Source: Amphiura filiformis (lineage: Eukaryota > Echinodermata > Ophiuroidea > Amphilepidida > Amphiuridae). Taken from it: a stretch of 64,000 nt of DNA. Numbering within the stretch: position 1 is the first letter of the stretch; each line of letters opens with the position of its first letter. Location of the stretch: the NCBI RefSeq assembly GCF_039555335.1, contig NC_092642.1, positions 61,359,776 to 61,423,775 on the forward strand, read 5' to 3'. The notes beneath the pieces were generated by a model. The model was not told the DNA's origin and searched no databases. It worked only from the letters and a program-made list of their open reading frames with translations. A program made the translations under genes and the position numbers. This document shows, one piece after another, positions 21,978 through 34,065 of the stretch.

Positions 21978-22492
21978 TCACAAGGTCATATCTTAAAATT
22001 CTCTCCATAAAAATGAACAAAAATTGTACACAGGATTACTTCAATACTCTACTCTAAACACATGTCAGTAACCAAGCAATTGGTCAACTGACACAACAGC
22101 AAAATGCACTGACATGGAACACCTTTCTGGACCAAAATTCACATCCCAACAGATGTCTTTTGTTGGGTTGCAGTTATTCGCCTGTGAATGTGGTCCCGGA
22201 AGCTGTTCCACATTGCATGTTGTGTCAGTTGGACAACTGCTTGGTTACTGACATGTGCTTAGAGTAGAGTATTGAAATTATCCTGTGTGTAATTTTTGTT
22301 CATGTACAGGCGAATAATTGGAACCCAACAAAAAAAATCTGTTGGGATGTGAATTTTGGTCCAGGAAGGTGCTCCATGTCAGTGTATTTGGCTGTTGTGT
22401 CAGTTGGACAACTGCTTGGTTACTGACATGTGTTTAGAGTAGAGTATTGAAGTAATCCTGTGTGCAATTTTAAGATATGACCTTGTGAAAAA
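21978..22492. mobile_element. Foldback element with nested direct and inverted copies
   Basis: The outer ends CACAAGGTCATATCTTAAAA (21978) and its inverse (22466-22487) bound the unit. The segment with CATGTCAGTAACCAAGCA occurs once in the left arm and, inverted, twice in the right arm (about 22220-22265 and 22400-22440). An AACCCAACA..CTGTTGGGATGTGAAT block is repeated likewise. It is non-coding. Confidence 0.8.
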
Positions 22493-22662
22493 ATATGAGT
22501 GGTATCACTCGTATTGAACAGTTAGCAAAACTAACGGCGTCGTTATTTGCCAACCTTAAAGGATGGTGACCTGATTATTTGGAAAATCAAATTCTTTAAA
22601 ACTAATTCATAACATAAAATGTCGTCCCTTTCAAACATGCATGCAAAAAGAACACGTAAATG

Positions 22663-22896
22663 CAGGGGCTATTTTAACGTGTCTCACTGTCACGTTCGTG
22701 CAATGAGATAAAAGTGTTGATGAAGTAGAGTGCGTTTCAAAATAAAAAAATTGACATTTTTACCTGAATGTGACCGTATGAAAGGCTCTACCATTGTCTA
22801 CTATTAAAGCATATCTACACGGATTGTTAATTGTCACTGCACAAATATTTTATCTCGTGACGAACGTGACAGTGAGACACGTTAAAATAGCCCCTG
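22663..22896. mobile_element. hAT-like MITE, 37-bp inverted ends, 8-bp target duplication CGTAAATG
   Basis: The ends CAGGGGCTATTTTAACGTG and onward are exact inverses over about 37 bp (22663-22699, 22860-22896). CGTAAATG directly repeats at 22655-22662 and 22897-22904. CAGGGGC ends and an 8-bp duplication fit hAT (Charlie-like) elements. The 234-bp interior cannot code for a transposase. A diverged relative may sit at about 57360-57446. Confidence 0.93.
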
Positions 22897-23035
22897 CGTA
22901 AATGTACCTTGTAAATGTGACTACTTCCTTGTGGAATTAGGCTACAGATGATACAGCGTGATGCTGGTACGGTCTACAGAGTTTTTACATAATGATAACC
23001 ATGCTGTAATAAACTTTATCAAATGAAGGATCCTG

Positions 23036-23180
23036 TTTTCTAAATTAACATATTGAAATTTGGAGTTCCAATTCGGAGTATTTCCGAAGATATCATCAAA
23101 AAAAATTCGCAGGTTTCTGATGATTTCTTCGGAAGTATACAGATATGGAACGCCTAATTTCAATATGTTAATGAGAAAAA
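23036..23180. repeat. Long imperfect hairpin
   Basis: The left arm 23036-23098 and right arm 23118-23180 are inverse repeats of about 63 bp with scattered mismatches (AACATATTGAAAT against ATTTCAATATGTT; TTCCGAAGATATCATCA against TGATGATTTCTTCGGAA). The loop is about 20 bases. It could be a small MITE or, if transcribed, a hairpin RNA. No target duplication was recognised. Confidence 0.8.
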
Positions 23181-25103
23181 TATGAGCTTTCACCTGATAC
23201 CAAAATCTGCATTTCGATAGGGTAAAGTGGGGGATGAGGTTATTAATCAGGGTACCCACTTTTAATTAACATGTTCAAGGCCAGGGGTCGATAGCTGGCC
23301 TCATTTTCTAGCTATACGTTTAAGGGACCTCAGGACTTTGTTTGCATAGAAGGCTGGCTTTGAGGTGCATGTGCTTGGTTCAGAATGGTATTAACATGAT
23401 TAAAGGGCATGTCTATTGCAAAAACAACATCATATCATTGGCAAGCTAATATTATGAGGACAACGAAAATTACTCCTTTTTTGATAAAATAAGACGTTTG
23501 ATATTCAGCAAAAACCAACTTAAGCGGTGAGTTCCTTCGAACGAGACAGATTTGTTCGTCATGAAATGAGATGTGCCCGCTGTGAGAAAAGGAACTATAA
23601 ACGCTCTCAATGGACAGAACGCATACTGTTGTTGTTCACAGAAAAAAAACCTCCAAATTAAGTATTACAAATTTAATGGTTTTTAAACATATGGATAAAA
23701 TCAGCCGCTTCTTTTTTATTAGTAAATTACATCTGAGACTAGCATATAAACCGTGTTAAGTCCACAAACTCATGTATCTGATAGCTATTATAGTTTCAGT
23801 TGGATGAAATATTACAAAGCAAACTCATAGTAACAATACTGTGTGAGCTTTGTTCCCGAAATGAGAACAATAGTCTGCATATTGTTATGCAACATTGTTA
23901 TGGTTAATGATAGTACAACTCATTGTTGCTAATGTGAAACTTGTCAAAGTGATTGTGATTGTATGATGATAGTGCCCGCTTCATTTACCTACGTCATCAG
24001 CCAAACGGGAGGAGAACATGTACGCTTCAAAGTTCAAACGGGGGAAGAACACGTTCGAGGCTGAACTTTACCCACACAATATCTCCTTTTCAGGAGAAAT
24101 ACGCATAAAAAATTGCAACAAGTGTCAACTTGTAATGTAATAATTATTCTCTTCGAATAGGCCTAGCGATCAACTTGTTTTTGCAATACACCTGCCCTTT
24201 AAGCGGGCCTTCAAGAAAATCAAATGAAAGTTCATACTACGTGTACCAGCACCTATAATGGGTATCTGCAGCCCGGGATCTGCAGACGTGTAACGATGTT
24301 AACCTTTCGTGCATGCTCGAAAGTCTAGCATCGGGCGGCGACGTAACCATTCAAGTACAGTATATATTATAACGGGAAGTTCATTGCCAGTTCGTTATAT
24401 TTATCATAATTTATCATAAACCAAATTAGGCCAACAAATTCTTCAGTCCCAAGGTATTTCATTTAGATCATGTATTTTCTCACGGAAATAGAAGTTTAAA
24501 ACTTTGGTTAAAAACACCTAACAATAGGTACATATTTTCTACCAGAGTTTCCGTGTTCATAATAATAGAAGACTATTATGATAGTAACCCGATTTAGGGC
24601 AATTCAAACGGATAAGCCATGTTACTGTGTGTTAAGATTACTAATTATGATTATGGTTCATATAATTTAACAAGATAATCTACGGGTGATATCAGGAATC
24701 AAATTGTTTTGAAGGTACTAAATATATAAGCTCCACGTCATCAAATTTCATAACTATAAGTTTTGCTGAGTAATGGTTTCGTAACCAACATTTCTGCTGA
24801 CATGGCAGCCTCCAAAAACAGATAAATAGCTAGGTCCCAAACTCAAGAAGAGTCAGTCAGATCCTAGACTGGAGTCAGACCGTTGGTCTTAACCGAGAGA
24901 GTAGCTCTCGATAGCCTTACCGATTCATGATATTCAGGTGAATATCAGTAATACTTGGAGAAAACGTAGTGCATAGGCCTGCGTGCCGAAGAGTTACAAC
25001 ATTAAAAGGAGCTGTGGGTATTAACGTAAAATACTTGCGTGTATTTTTGTCTGATTAATTGTACTTTGCAATTAATTCCCGTAACCCAGTTGTGAGCCCC
25101 GCA
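23181..25103. other. Intergenic DNA, no gene recognised
   Basis: Mostly AT-rich DNA. About 24840-24990 is richer in CAGTCAG and GAGTCAGACC words. No exon with paired splice sites and plausible coding could be defined, and no repeat family was recognised. Confidence 0.4.
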
Positions 25104-25281
25104 CAGGGGCGGATCCAGGAATTTTCAATAGAGGGGGCGCCGAGCCACCGCCACCGCCGCCGCGGCTCGGCGCCCACACAAAGTCAGGCGCCACTCTGCA
25201 AAAATACACAGAGTCAGGCGCCGATCTGCACAAAATAGAGGGGGCGCGCGCCGCGTGCGCCCCCCTCTAAATCCGCCACTG
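25104..25281. mobile_element. Small hAT-type MITE (CAGGGGCGGATCCAGG ends)
   Basis: The left end CAGGGGCGGATCCAGGAATT and the inverse of the right end CAGTGGCGGATTTAGAGG resemble widespread hAT MITE termini. The interior is a GC-rich tandem of GGCGCCGAGCC / AGTCAGGCGCC words. Flanks share only CCGCA, so the 8-bp duplication is not clean. Confidence 0.7.
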
Positions 25282-25712
25282 CCGCACGACCGGCGTTATA
25301 ATATGTTATAAAAATTTATTTTTTTATTTATTTTAAATAAAATAAATAAATGAGTAAAATAAATGTTTATACTGATTTCATTATATCTCGATGTATCATT
25401 ATTTTGTGATTATTTCGTTTCTACTGTAAAGCGCATTGAGGAAGCTGCGATTTACAATGCGCTATATAGGCCTAAATGCTGATTTATTATTATTAGTATT
25501 ATTATTATTAAATATTATTAAAACGAATGAGTAGGCCTACACATTATCTAAACACTAGATAAAAAGATTTTCCACAGACCTTTTGTTCGGGCCACACACA
25601 CAGATTATTCTGTTACTCCCCGACGCGACGTAAGCATCACAAATGCACAAATTGTTAAACACAATAACGAATTCGAAAAATCCCCAAAGTAACACTTATT
25701 TCATTGTACGAC

Positions 25713-26098
25713 ATTAGGCCGTATAAAATTAATGTTTTGGTTCTCGTCCAGAGGATTTTCATGAATTGATGAGGGAGGGAGGTGTTTTTTTTTTTTTTTC
25801 CAATGTAAAATTAGCATTGTCAGTAGTTTTCGATTTTTTTCAACAGTGCTCGAGGAAACGATGAGGCCCTTTTTTTTTTTTTCAAATGTGAGATTCTGAG
25901 GATAAACCCCTAGAGTACCACAAAAGACTTGGAAGTGATGCTTGTTCTCTAATAAACTTATTTATATGTATGAAGATTTCATAAATCATTCCAAAGTCTA
26001 AAAAATTGAAAAATCTAAAAAAAAAAAAAAAATCTGACAAATCCCAGAAATTGAGGAGGGAGGGACGAGAACCAAAATATTAATTTTACACGGCCTTA
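25713..26098. mobile_element. MITE family M1 (TTAGGCCGTATAAAATTAATG ends), copy 1
   Basis: Inverted ends TAGGCCGTATAAAATTAATG and CATTAATTTTACACGGCCTTA-like, about 35 bp. The body contains long T runs and GAGGGAGG. Two more copies lie at 45188-45583 and 55168-55498. No coding capacity. TTA at the outer edges may be part of the target. Confidence 0.85.
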
Positions 26099-26307
26099 TA
26101 TTAGTAATTAGTAATATTATTACATTATGTGTGAAGGAAACAAGAAGGTAGGCCCATAATATCAAATTCAAGAATAATTTCAAACAAATCCTCTTATTCG
26201 CACATTTCTGATTCAAGCCTGTAGCCTAATAGGTAAAAATGCTTGAAGAGAATCCCGAGAAGAGAATCAATTTAAAAATACTGGAAGTAAAAATATGGTA
26301 AAAATAC

Positions 26308-26986
26308 TTAAGGGATCTAGAATGAGCGTTTATGGCGTTTCGACAGTATTTTTTGGGACATGAGAGCACCTCAGACGTATCGAATTGCATTCTGAATACG
26401 AAGCATGTCTTTCTGATATCAAATAATTTTCATTTTTGAAATTCACGATATAATACAAATTTTATGACAAATTATTAAAATTTGATATTTTTCAAATTTT
26501 TGATATATAACAGTCCTCGAAATAAATTTTATAAATCTAATGATATATTCTTAAAGTGTATGTAGCTGGGAGGAAAAGCCGACGATCAATTGAAAATGTT
26601 GACCTTTTATATTGAAGATATGGATTTTTTCCCCAAAAATACCTATTTTTTGTTTGTTTTTGGTGTTTTGGGGAAAAAATCCATATCTTCAATACGAAAG
26701 GTCAAAATTTTCAATTGATCGTCGGCTTTTCATCCCACCTACATACACTTTAAGTATAAATCATCAGATTTATAAAGTTTACTTCAAGTACAGTTAAATA
26801 TCAAAAATATCAATTTTTAATGATTTGCCATAAAATGTGTATTACATTGCGAATTTAAAAAAATCTAAATTATTTGATATCAGAATGACATTCTTCGTAT
26901 TCAGAATGCAATTCGATATGTCTGATGTGCTCTAATGTCCCACAATAAATACTGTTCAAACATTCATACCCCTTTACTTCCCTTAA
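26308..26986 (-). mobile_element. TTAA-flanked palindromic element P1, copy 1
   Basis: Starts TTAAGGGATCTAGAATGAGCG and ends CTTCCCTTAA. The two halves are inverse repeats around a centre near 26645 (GGATTTTTTCCCC and GGGGAAAAAATCC), so the whole roughly 680 bp can fold back. It shows the same word order as copies 2 and 3 but in the opposite orientation. Confidence 0.88.
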
Positions 26987-28269
26987 GAGAATCAATATGC
27001 TAGTTGTGCTAAACAAGAAACTTTTTGTGCTTGGCTGATCATCACTGAAGCGAGTCGCCTCCTCTTCAGACCAATGGTACCAAGTCAGTAAGTCACCATG
27101 GTCACCCTTAAAAGCAGTGAAGGAAGTTTTCACTTGGTCAACGGGTACAGTGGTCAACGGGCGCAGGCGAATCGTGTTGGTAGATCGAGATTCCATATAC
27201 ACTTTGGAGCGTTAGAAAGCAGGTTCAAGATCATCAGTCCATTGTCTGATACCGGAATTAACTGTTATTGGTCTCGTCCTAACTACACGTACAGTTTGGG
27301 GTAAGTGAGCTGTCATTATAACATTATCATACAAAATAGATTAGCAATTCTTTGACATAAAATGTTAGTTTTTACTGTCAGATACACAGCCGTTTCGCGC
27401 ATCCAGTTGCCCACCAGATGTCACGACATCCGGTGGGCAACTAGGTGCACCACTAGTCGGGATTATGCACTTTCAGTTTCTCACGCGTTTGAACGGGAAT
27501 TGGATTGCGTACTTTTTCGATGTCTAGTGAGCAAATTTCTTCAATATTTTGAGAAAATGATGTCAAATTTTCTATTCTATATTGTTTGGTAATAATGTCT
27601 TTTGCCAATAGTATGTTTAAAGTTGTAATTTTGTGTTTTTGATCGCAAAGATCGGATATTTTCGTTCCCGATTCGAATTCTGAACCCTTCGCAAGGGTGC
27701 CGATTTCGGCAGAACTTTGACGATAATTTTGCCTTTTTGGACACTAAAATGCATTCGATCCTTAATTTTGTTTCAACCGAGTCTTAAATTAGCAAGCACA
27801 ATAAGGTTGGCACCACTTTTATATACATTGATAAAATTTTAAAGATTTTTTTTCAAGTTTCTAACCGGCGCAAATCGTTAAGTGTGTATTTCCCATTGAC
27901 ATCCAAAATGGGAAATACGAGTCTGATGGACATAGGAACGGCGTCCATGAGACTCAGCGAGTCTAGTGCACCACTAGTTGCCCACCGGTTGCGGCAACAT
28001 CTAGTGGGCAACTGGATGCAGCTACACCAGGTGGACATGAGGATGTGGTGACATCTGGTGGCCTACCTGATGTGGACAACAGGTATGCTGACAGATGTTC
28101 ACATGTAGTTAGAATTCAGATGTAGACATCTGCTAGCATTATGATTGCATACATGCGATTGCACTGCAGATGTAGACATACCGTGCACATCTACATGCAG
28201 TCATCAAAAATATTTTGGCATGATATATATTTTTTAAGTTTTTGGCCGATTTAATTTCCAGATGGCTCC
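26987..28269. other. Intergenic DNA with short CATCCAGTTGCCCACC repeats
   Basis: Around 27390-27440 and 27960-28080, words such as CATCCAGTTGCCCACCAGAT and GTGGGCAACTGGATG occur in both orientations, related to 36930-37035. The short open frames do not resemble proteins. Confidence 0.5.
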
Positions 28270-29060
28270 TGTGGTGGTTCCCATTTTCTTTTCTTTTCTA
28301 ACACTGTGTTGTTTGGATAGTACGTATATGCGTTGGTGGATCTTTTGTTTTCATGGGTTTTGTTATTTTGAATGTTACAAATTATTTTTTAAACAAAAAT
28401 CTACTTTTTGATGGTTTCCACTTTCCATTCGTGGTTCGCGGTTTTATTGGCTCCAAGTTGTTTAGCTATTACTAATGCATTGCTTGATCTTTTTTTTCAT
28501 GGATTTTTGTTATTTTGGATGTTGCAATTTTTTTTTATCAATAATTATACTTTTTGACAGTTTCCACGTTTCAGTAGCGGTTCCCAGTGTTATTGGCTCC
28601 GTGTTGTTTAGCTGGTACTATAATGCGTTGCTTCAAGATCTTTTTCATGAATTTTGTTATTTTTGATGTTGCAAATTATTTTTGATGTTGCAAATTATTT
28701 TTGGAACAAAAAAATCATCTTTTTGATGGTTTCCACGTTCCAGTGATGGTTCCCGGTGTTATTGGCTCCATGTTGTTTAACTGGTAGGCCTATACTAATG
28801 CATAATTGCTAGATCTTTGTTTTAATGGATTTTGTTATTCTCGATGTTGCAAATTATTTTTTTGAACAAATATTAATAATATAGGGGTGGTTCCCAGTGT
28901 TGTTGGCTCCAGCTGGTACTATTTTTAAATGCATTGATTGATCTTTATTTTCATGGATTGTTATTTTGGAAATTTTAATAATTTTGATGTTTTTGCTCTC
29001 CAAGTCTCCAGGGGTTGTTCCCTGTGTTATAAAAGCTATATGTTGTTTAGCTAGTACTAA
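28270..29060. repeat. Diverged tandem repeat, period about 150 bp
   Basis: About five to six units marked by TGGTTCCC.GTGTTATTGGCTCC, TGTTGTTTAGCTGGTACTA, CATGGATTTTGTTATTTTGGA and GATGTTGCAAATTATTTTT. Units begin near 28277, 28433, 28583, 28748, 28890 and 29010. They are heavily diverged, so this is an old array. Confidence 0.8.
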
Positions 29061-29191
29061 GGGGCTATCATTTTCTTCGGAAGGGGGTCTCAAATATACA
29101 GAGGGGTCATACATTTTGAAAAGTAAAATAGGGGCGCCATACAATTTTTGATGACCAAAATGTAGGAAGTCACAAGATGACCACAGATAGT

Positions 29192-29345
29192 TTAGGGGCT
29201 GTGCAATAATGTTGAGTAAAATTTCCAAACGGCTTGCCAAAAATCGCTTGCCCCCCCCTCTCGGCCCGCCAAAAATCGCTTGCCCCCCCCCTCTTGCCAT
29301 GCCAAATAATTCCCCCCCCCCTGAACATGCCAAATCCCAAATCCC
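29192..29345. repeat. Poly-C repeat tract (GCCAAAAATCGCTTGCCCCCCC)
   Basis: Two close repeats of GCCAAAAATCGCTTGCCCC followed by related TGCCAAAT words. A relative of this family is at about 33640-33800. Non-coding. Confidence 0.6.
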
Positions 29346-29381
29346 CATCCCAAATTGCAAACTTTAAATGATCTAGATGTA

Positions 29382-30622
29382 CGAGGGGCGGTCAAAAAGT
29401 TCGTAGAACTCGGTATGCTACTTTGTCGCACGGTATTGAGTTTGGTCTTATTTGAAAGCTTGTTCCTTCAAAACATTACTGTATAGTTATTAGATTTTTG
29501 CATCACTGTATGTGGACAGGACACTCTTCAGAGGAAGCCAACCTCCATGAATTCACAGGTACTACCAGAAGTGAATACAGGGTCATTATGGAACAATGTA
29601 CCGTTGCTGTAAATGGTAATGAAGTCCTTGATATTCAAAAGCAACGAAATAGTTCTTAGAGTTCAAGAATGGAATGAGCGTCCTTGAAGATCATCCAAGG
29701 TCCAAAAGACTTGCTGACGTTACCACTAACGATATACGTGCTGGTACAGTGGTATTGTTAATGAATACAGAGCAAAAAAAGAAATATGAGATAGCCACAA
29801 AATATGACAACTCTGTTGAATGTGTTTTCAACATTAATCCATTAACATTGGGTATTCCAGGGTGTCTTCTAGATGGGGTCTCAGAATCTTCATGTACAAA
29901 TTTGATACCAATTGACATATTGAGGATTTGAGGTCCACACCTTCTATACACTTAGAATGAGGACCGAGGCAAGTTTAATCTATATGTGGCTAAAGGTGAT
30001 AAAACATACATTAATCACTGGAATTACGAGAGCATTTAGTGGAAGCACCTGGATCTCCCACACCTAAGAAGATCATCACTCGGTCACCAACTCACCATAG
30101 TGCAAGGTCTTCATCGCCGTTTCTGAGATCCAGGGAGAGTCTTGATGGCAGATCATTTGCCGAATGAAAGTACAATCATAGGCATATATCATACAATTTT
30201 GATAGCAAAATTGAGGCAAGCCATCATGTGAAGAAGGTTGATAGTAGGAATGTGACTGTTCTCGGATTGTGTCCTGTACGCTATTCTTAGTTTGTCAAGC
30301 CGCCATTCACGACAGAGGGGTCAGTTAATTAAAGTAACCATATTGTGGTTCAGGCATGGCCTCCAGTTAGTGAAACCTATTTTAGAATTTTAAGTCCTAG
30401 CTTCATAATATCAGGTTTGCTGGTGATCAATGCTGGTGAGCCTTCACTGAAGAGTGCTCAAGGAGCTATCGGAAGACTTCCATTTTTGACATAGAAGGCT
30501 TCCAGAAAAATTGCGACAGGTGCATTAAGGTTTGCAGTGATCATGCTCAAGAGTGAGATAGAAATAATTTGGTTAGTACTCTTTCAAGTACCTTGTTCTA
30601 CGAACTTATTGACCGTCCCTCG
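29382..30622 (+). mobile_element. Decayed mariner-type transposon, TA-flanked
   Basis: The ends CGAGGGGCGGTCAAAAAGTT and the inverse of AACTTATTGACCGTCCCTCG sit next to a TA on each side (29380-29381, 30623-30624), as expected for Tc1/mariner insertion. The interior keeps traces of a transposase: EDHPRSKR near 29690, DKTYINHW near 30000 and an ESI.WKH-like segment just after. Frames are broken in several places. Confidence 0.8.
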
Positions 30623-30624
30623 TA

Positions 30625-31540
30625 TGTTGCGAGCGCAGCCTCTCCTCTCCTCTGCGATTTGCCGAGAACGGAACGATTTTGCTGACAGATTTGACAAGGG
30701 AGGTCTCAGCCCCCCCTCTCCCCTCTTATCTCCCCTCTAGCTGCGGCCATGAGGCCTATTGTTAAAAAAAAAGGATAAAGTTTTAGTAAATTAATTATTT
30801 CTAATCCTCGAAAAGCTACAGAGTGCATCTTATTGTAATGCATAGATAAAGGATGTTATGAACAGATATGCCGAATCCTACTTTTGCCACAAAATGAAAA
30901 TGCTGCTATGTGTGTATCATGTTGAAAATAGGTCAAGAAATGTCACACTTTTAACTAACATTCCACGACAATAACAATGTACACTTTACAGTGTGGTCCA
31001 AAAACAACTTTACCCAATTTCATAGGTTGATTTCTCACAGTTTAAAAAATCTGTTTCATTTTTTTTCTGTGTTACCTGGGTAACAAAACATCTTCTTAGA
31101 TGGTGCAATCCTATCCTTATTTGAATTGTTTTATCAAAACGAACAATTTGCTTAATCAGGAAGCTCCCTTGGGCCAGTGGTTAAGGCACAGATCCCGTAA
31201 ACCTAAGGTCGTGGGTTCGATCCCGGCCGGTATCACCTTTTCTACCTGGTAAAAAATTATGTTTATTTATGAGCATTCTCATCAAAATGACCAGAAACTC
31301 AAGTTTAATATTTGACATGTCAATTAATTGTCAGCTTAAAAATTAATAGGATTCTTGTCAAAATGATCCAACTTATCAAATAGGCCTATGACCAAAAAAG
31401 AAATCAAATTAGAATAATTCTTGCCAGAGGGGAACATAACAGAATCTTGTCAAAGTAAAATGGATGATCTTGTCAAGTAATAAGGTCAACATCTTATTAA
31501 TTTGAATACTTGTTGAAATAAAACGGACATTATAATAAGA
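30625..31540. other. Intergenic DNA with one tRNA-like segment
   Basis: A plus-strand tRNA-like segment at about 31163-31234 has GGGCCAGTGGTTAAGGC (A box) and GTGGGTTCGATCCC (B box). Its acceptor strands do not pair, so it is listed as a tRNA-derived repeat, not a tRNA gene. The rest is AT-rich and featureless. Confidence 0.5.
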
Positions 31541-33120
31541 TTGTTTTTTGTTGTTGTTGGCATCGGTCAGTCTTCGCAGGCAGACTATGGAGTAGCGTTG
31601 TCTGAGGTGGTTGAAAAGCATCGTCTTGTGTGGCTGAATAGACCAATGGCAGATTTTATTGCAGACCTGACATATGAAGACTGGTTCATCTGGTAGGGTT
31701 GGTTTGAATGTGCCTCACTGACTGGCTTTGCGCCTTGCTCGTTTGTCATCAGCAGCAGCAGCATTCTGGATGAGGTCTTCTCCCCTTTTCAGGCCATCAG
31801 AGAGATGTTGCTTCCAAGTTTTCCGATCCCGACACTACCAATAGATTCCCAGTTGACCCAGTTCATGTCAAGTGCTTATCCTTGAAGCGGAGTAGCGATC
31901 GACCTTATCTTCTGTGTCCTGATGACAGTTCCGTAGAGGAGATCCTTGGGAATGCGACCATCTTCCATTCGACTCACATGTCCTAGCCTTTGAAGGCGAC
32001 GTTGACATAGTAGCAATGATGGGATACCCGCATTGATGGGATACCCGCCTTGTGCATGACTTCATTGTTTGTGACCTTGTCTTTCCAGGAGATTTCAAGA
32101 ATGCGGCGTAGACATCTCAAGTGAAATACTTGCAGCTTCCGTTCTTCTAGGTCGTCCATGATTCACTACCATAGAGGAGCGTGCTGATTACACATGCCTT
32201 GTAGACCTCCATTTTTATTGTATTGGTGAGCTGTTCTCCCATACTTTCTTAGATAACCTGGAGAGAGTAGAGACCTCCTTGCTGATCCTTTTGTTGAGCT
32301 CATCATCCAGAGATAGATCATTGTCTGTGGCAGTAGAGCCTATAGGTAGGTGAATTGATGAACTACCTCAAGTTGCTGATCACTGATGATGTGGATTGAT
32401 GGTGGAGCTATTATCCCATGGCGATATTAGTCCGATGGTGGCCCGATGTATGTTCAATAATGGCCCAATATCATTTGCTCATGGGCCCAAGATTGGGCTT
32501 GGACCAAATATTGGGCCTATATTGGACCAACTTAGGCTGCCACTGTGATGCCAATATAAATAAATAAAATAAAAAATCAGTTACTGTAGCTCAACTTCAG
32601 AGTGGGCAGCTATCGCAGCATCATCAGCAAATAGCATGTCTCTAATCAGTACTTCCCTTATTTTGGTCTTGGCCTTCAGACGTGTAATGTTAAAGAGTTT
32701 ACCGTCAGATCGTGAGTGACGATACACTCCCTCTGTGGATGACTTGAAGGCGTGATTGAGTAGTTGGAAAGAAAATGCCAAACAGTGTTGGTGCGAGTAC
32801 GCAGCCTTGCTTTACTCCACTTTTGACACCAAATTCTTCAGACATTGAGCCATCAAACTGGACTGTATCATCATCCCATCATGGAAAGAACGAGTTATGC
32901 TGAGTAGTTTGGGTGGACAGCCAATCTGAGGAAGCATCTTGAATATACCATCCCTGCTAACAAGAACAAACGCCTTGGTCAAATCAATGAATGCCAGGTA
33001 AAGGGGTTGTTGCTGCTCTCTGCATTTTTCTTGCAGTTGCCGTAGCGAGACGATCATGTCAATTGTTGATCTCTTGGAGCGGAACCCGCACTGTGATTGT
33101 TGGTTCACAGCAAAATCACA
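31541..33120 (-). mobile_element. Non-LTR retrotransposon fragment, 3' half of ORF2, minus strand
   Basis: Minus strand: QSQCGFRSKRSTIDMI and LRQLQEKCREQ, then LAFIDLTKAF (palm A) at 33080-32960; LFADDAAIAAHSEVELQ (catalytic FADD box) at about 32640-32581; then QQLEVVHQFTYL. A wrong-frame remnant of the GH.RRM.DGRIPKDLLYG region follows near 31960, and FICQVCNKICHWSIQPHK (zinc-binding tail) near 31650. Several frameshifts and stops are present. Foreign sequence at about 32410-32580 (TTGGGCCTATATTGG words) splits the reverse transcriptase. Confidence 0.85.
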
Positions 33121-34065
33121 AATGACCTATTCCAATTGAGGAAATATGATGGAAAGAGCCACCAAATGTCCATTTAGGGAGTGGTAAAATCCAAATTTTA
33201 CACCAAATTTGAGCTGTTTTTGTTTTGTTTTGGGTTGTTTTTTGTCACATACATGCGCATATTTATGGGGCTTTGGGGGCGTGAGCAGGGCGGCAAAAAA
33301 GAAGGGGCGTTGGAAGAAGGAGCGGTAAAAAAGAATCATTAAACAAAAAAGGGTGTAGAAATTATGAAAAATGTTTTAAAAATGTGAACAATACATACAA
33401 TTTTGGGCTTTTAGCTAGCGAATGCCTATAACCCCCCCTTTTTTTTTTTTTTGCTCTTCACTTTTTCAAACCACCGATAAAATGGGTCAACCTTTTCGGG
33501 ATGTTGATGAAGCGGGCGTCAAAGTTTATCTTTTCCGCAGCCCCCCGTTTAGGATCGGCCGCGGAACGCCACTGAAATAGGCCTAGGTCTAAATTTCAGA
33601 AAATGCAAACGTATGGATGCCATTAATTTCAGCTGGCCACCCAGTAAATTATTTTCCCTAATCGCCCACCCAATAAATTATCCTTATTTACCTCCCTACT
33701 TGCCCCCCCTCAACCTGCCAAAAATCGTTTGTCCCTTCCCCTACCGACCTGCCAAAATATCCCCCCCATTCCCCTGCCAAAATATCTTGGCCCCCACCTA
33801 TAGTGCATCACCCCGGGGTAGGCCTATGATCGTAAAAATGATCAAAATTCAAATCTTGGTATACCTTTGTCATTACCCACAGTCATTGCCATAGATGTAC
33901 TAACATAGCCTGTTAGTGGTTCAGCCGAAAGCCGTGTAGGCCTAGGCCCTACTTATAAAAAAATATAGCTACATGTATTTGAATGAGGCTTCAATTTCGT
34001 CAATCACTACTGGTCGATTACGATGACATTTCGGTTCAGCGGTTCTAAGAACTTGGAAACTTTTC
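33121..34065. other. Intergenic DNA with poly-C and poly-T tracts
   Basis: Poly-C and poly-T runs at 33430-33450 and CCTGCCAAAA.ATC repeats at 33640-33800 related to 29192-29345. No gene is recognised. Confidence 0.45.

Noticed and set aside
22942..23259. 105-codon minus-strand open frame
   Set aside because: It spans the 23036-23180 hairpin; no similarity and no splice context.
28854..29360. 168-codon minus-strand open frame
   Set aside because: It crosses the poly-C repeat tract and the 150-bp tandem repeat; the glycine-rich part is the translated poly-C tract.
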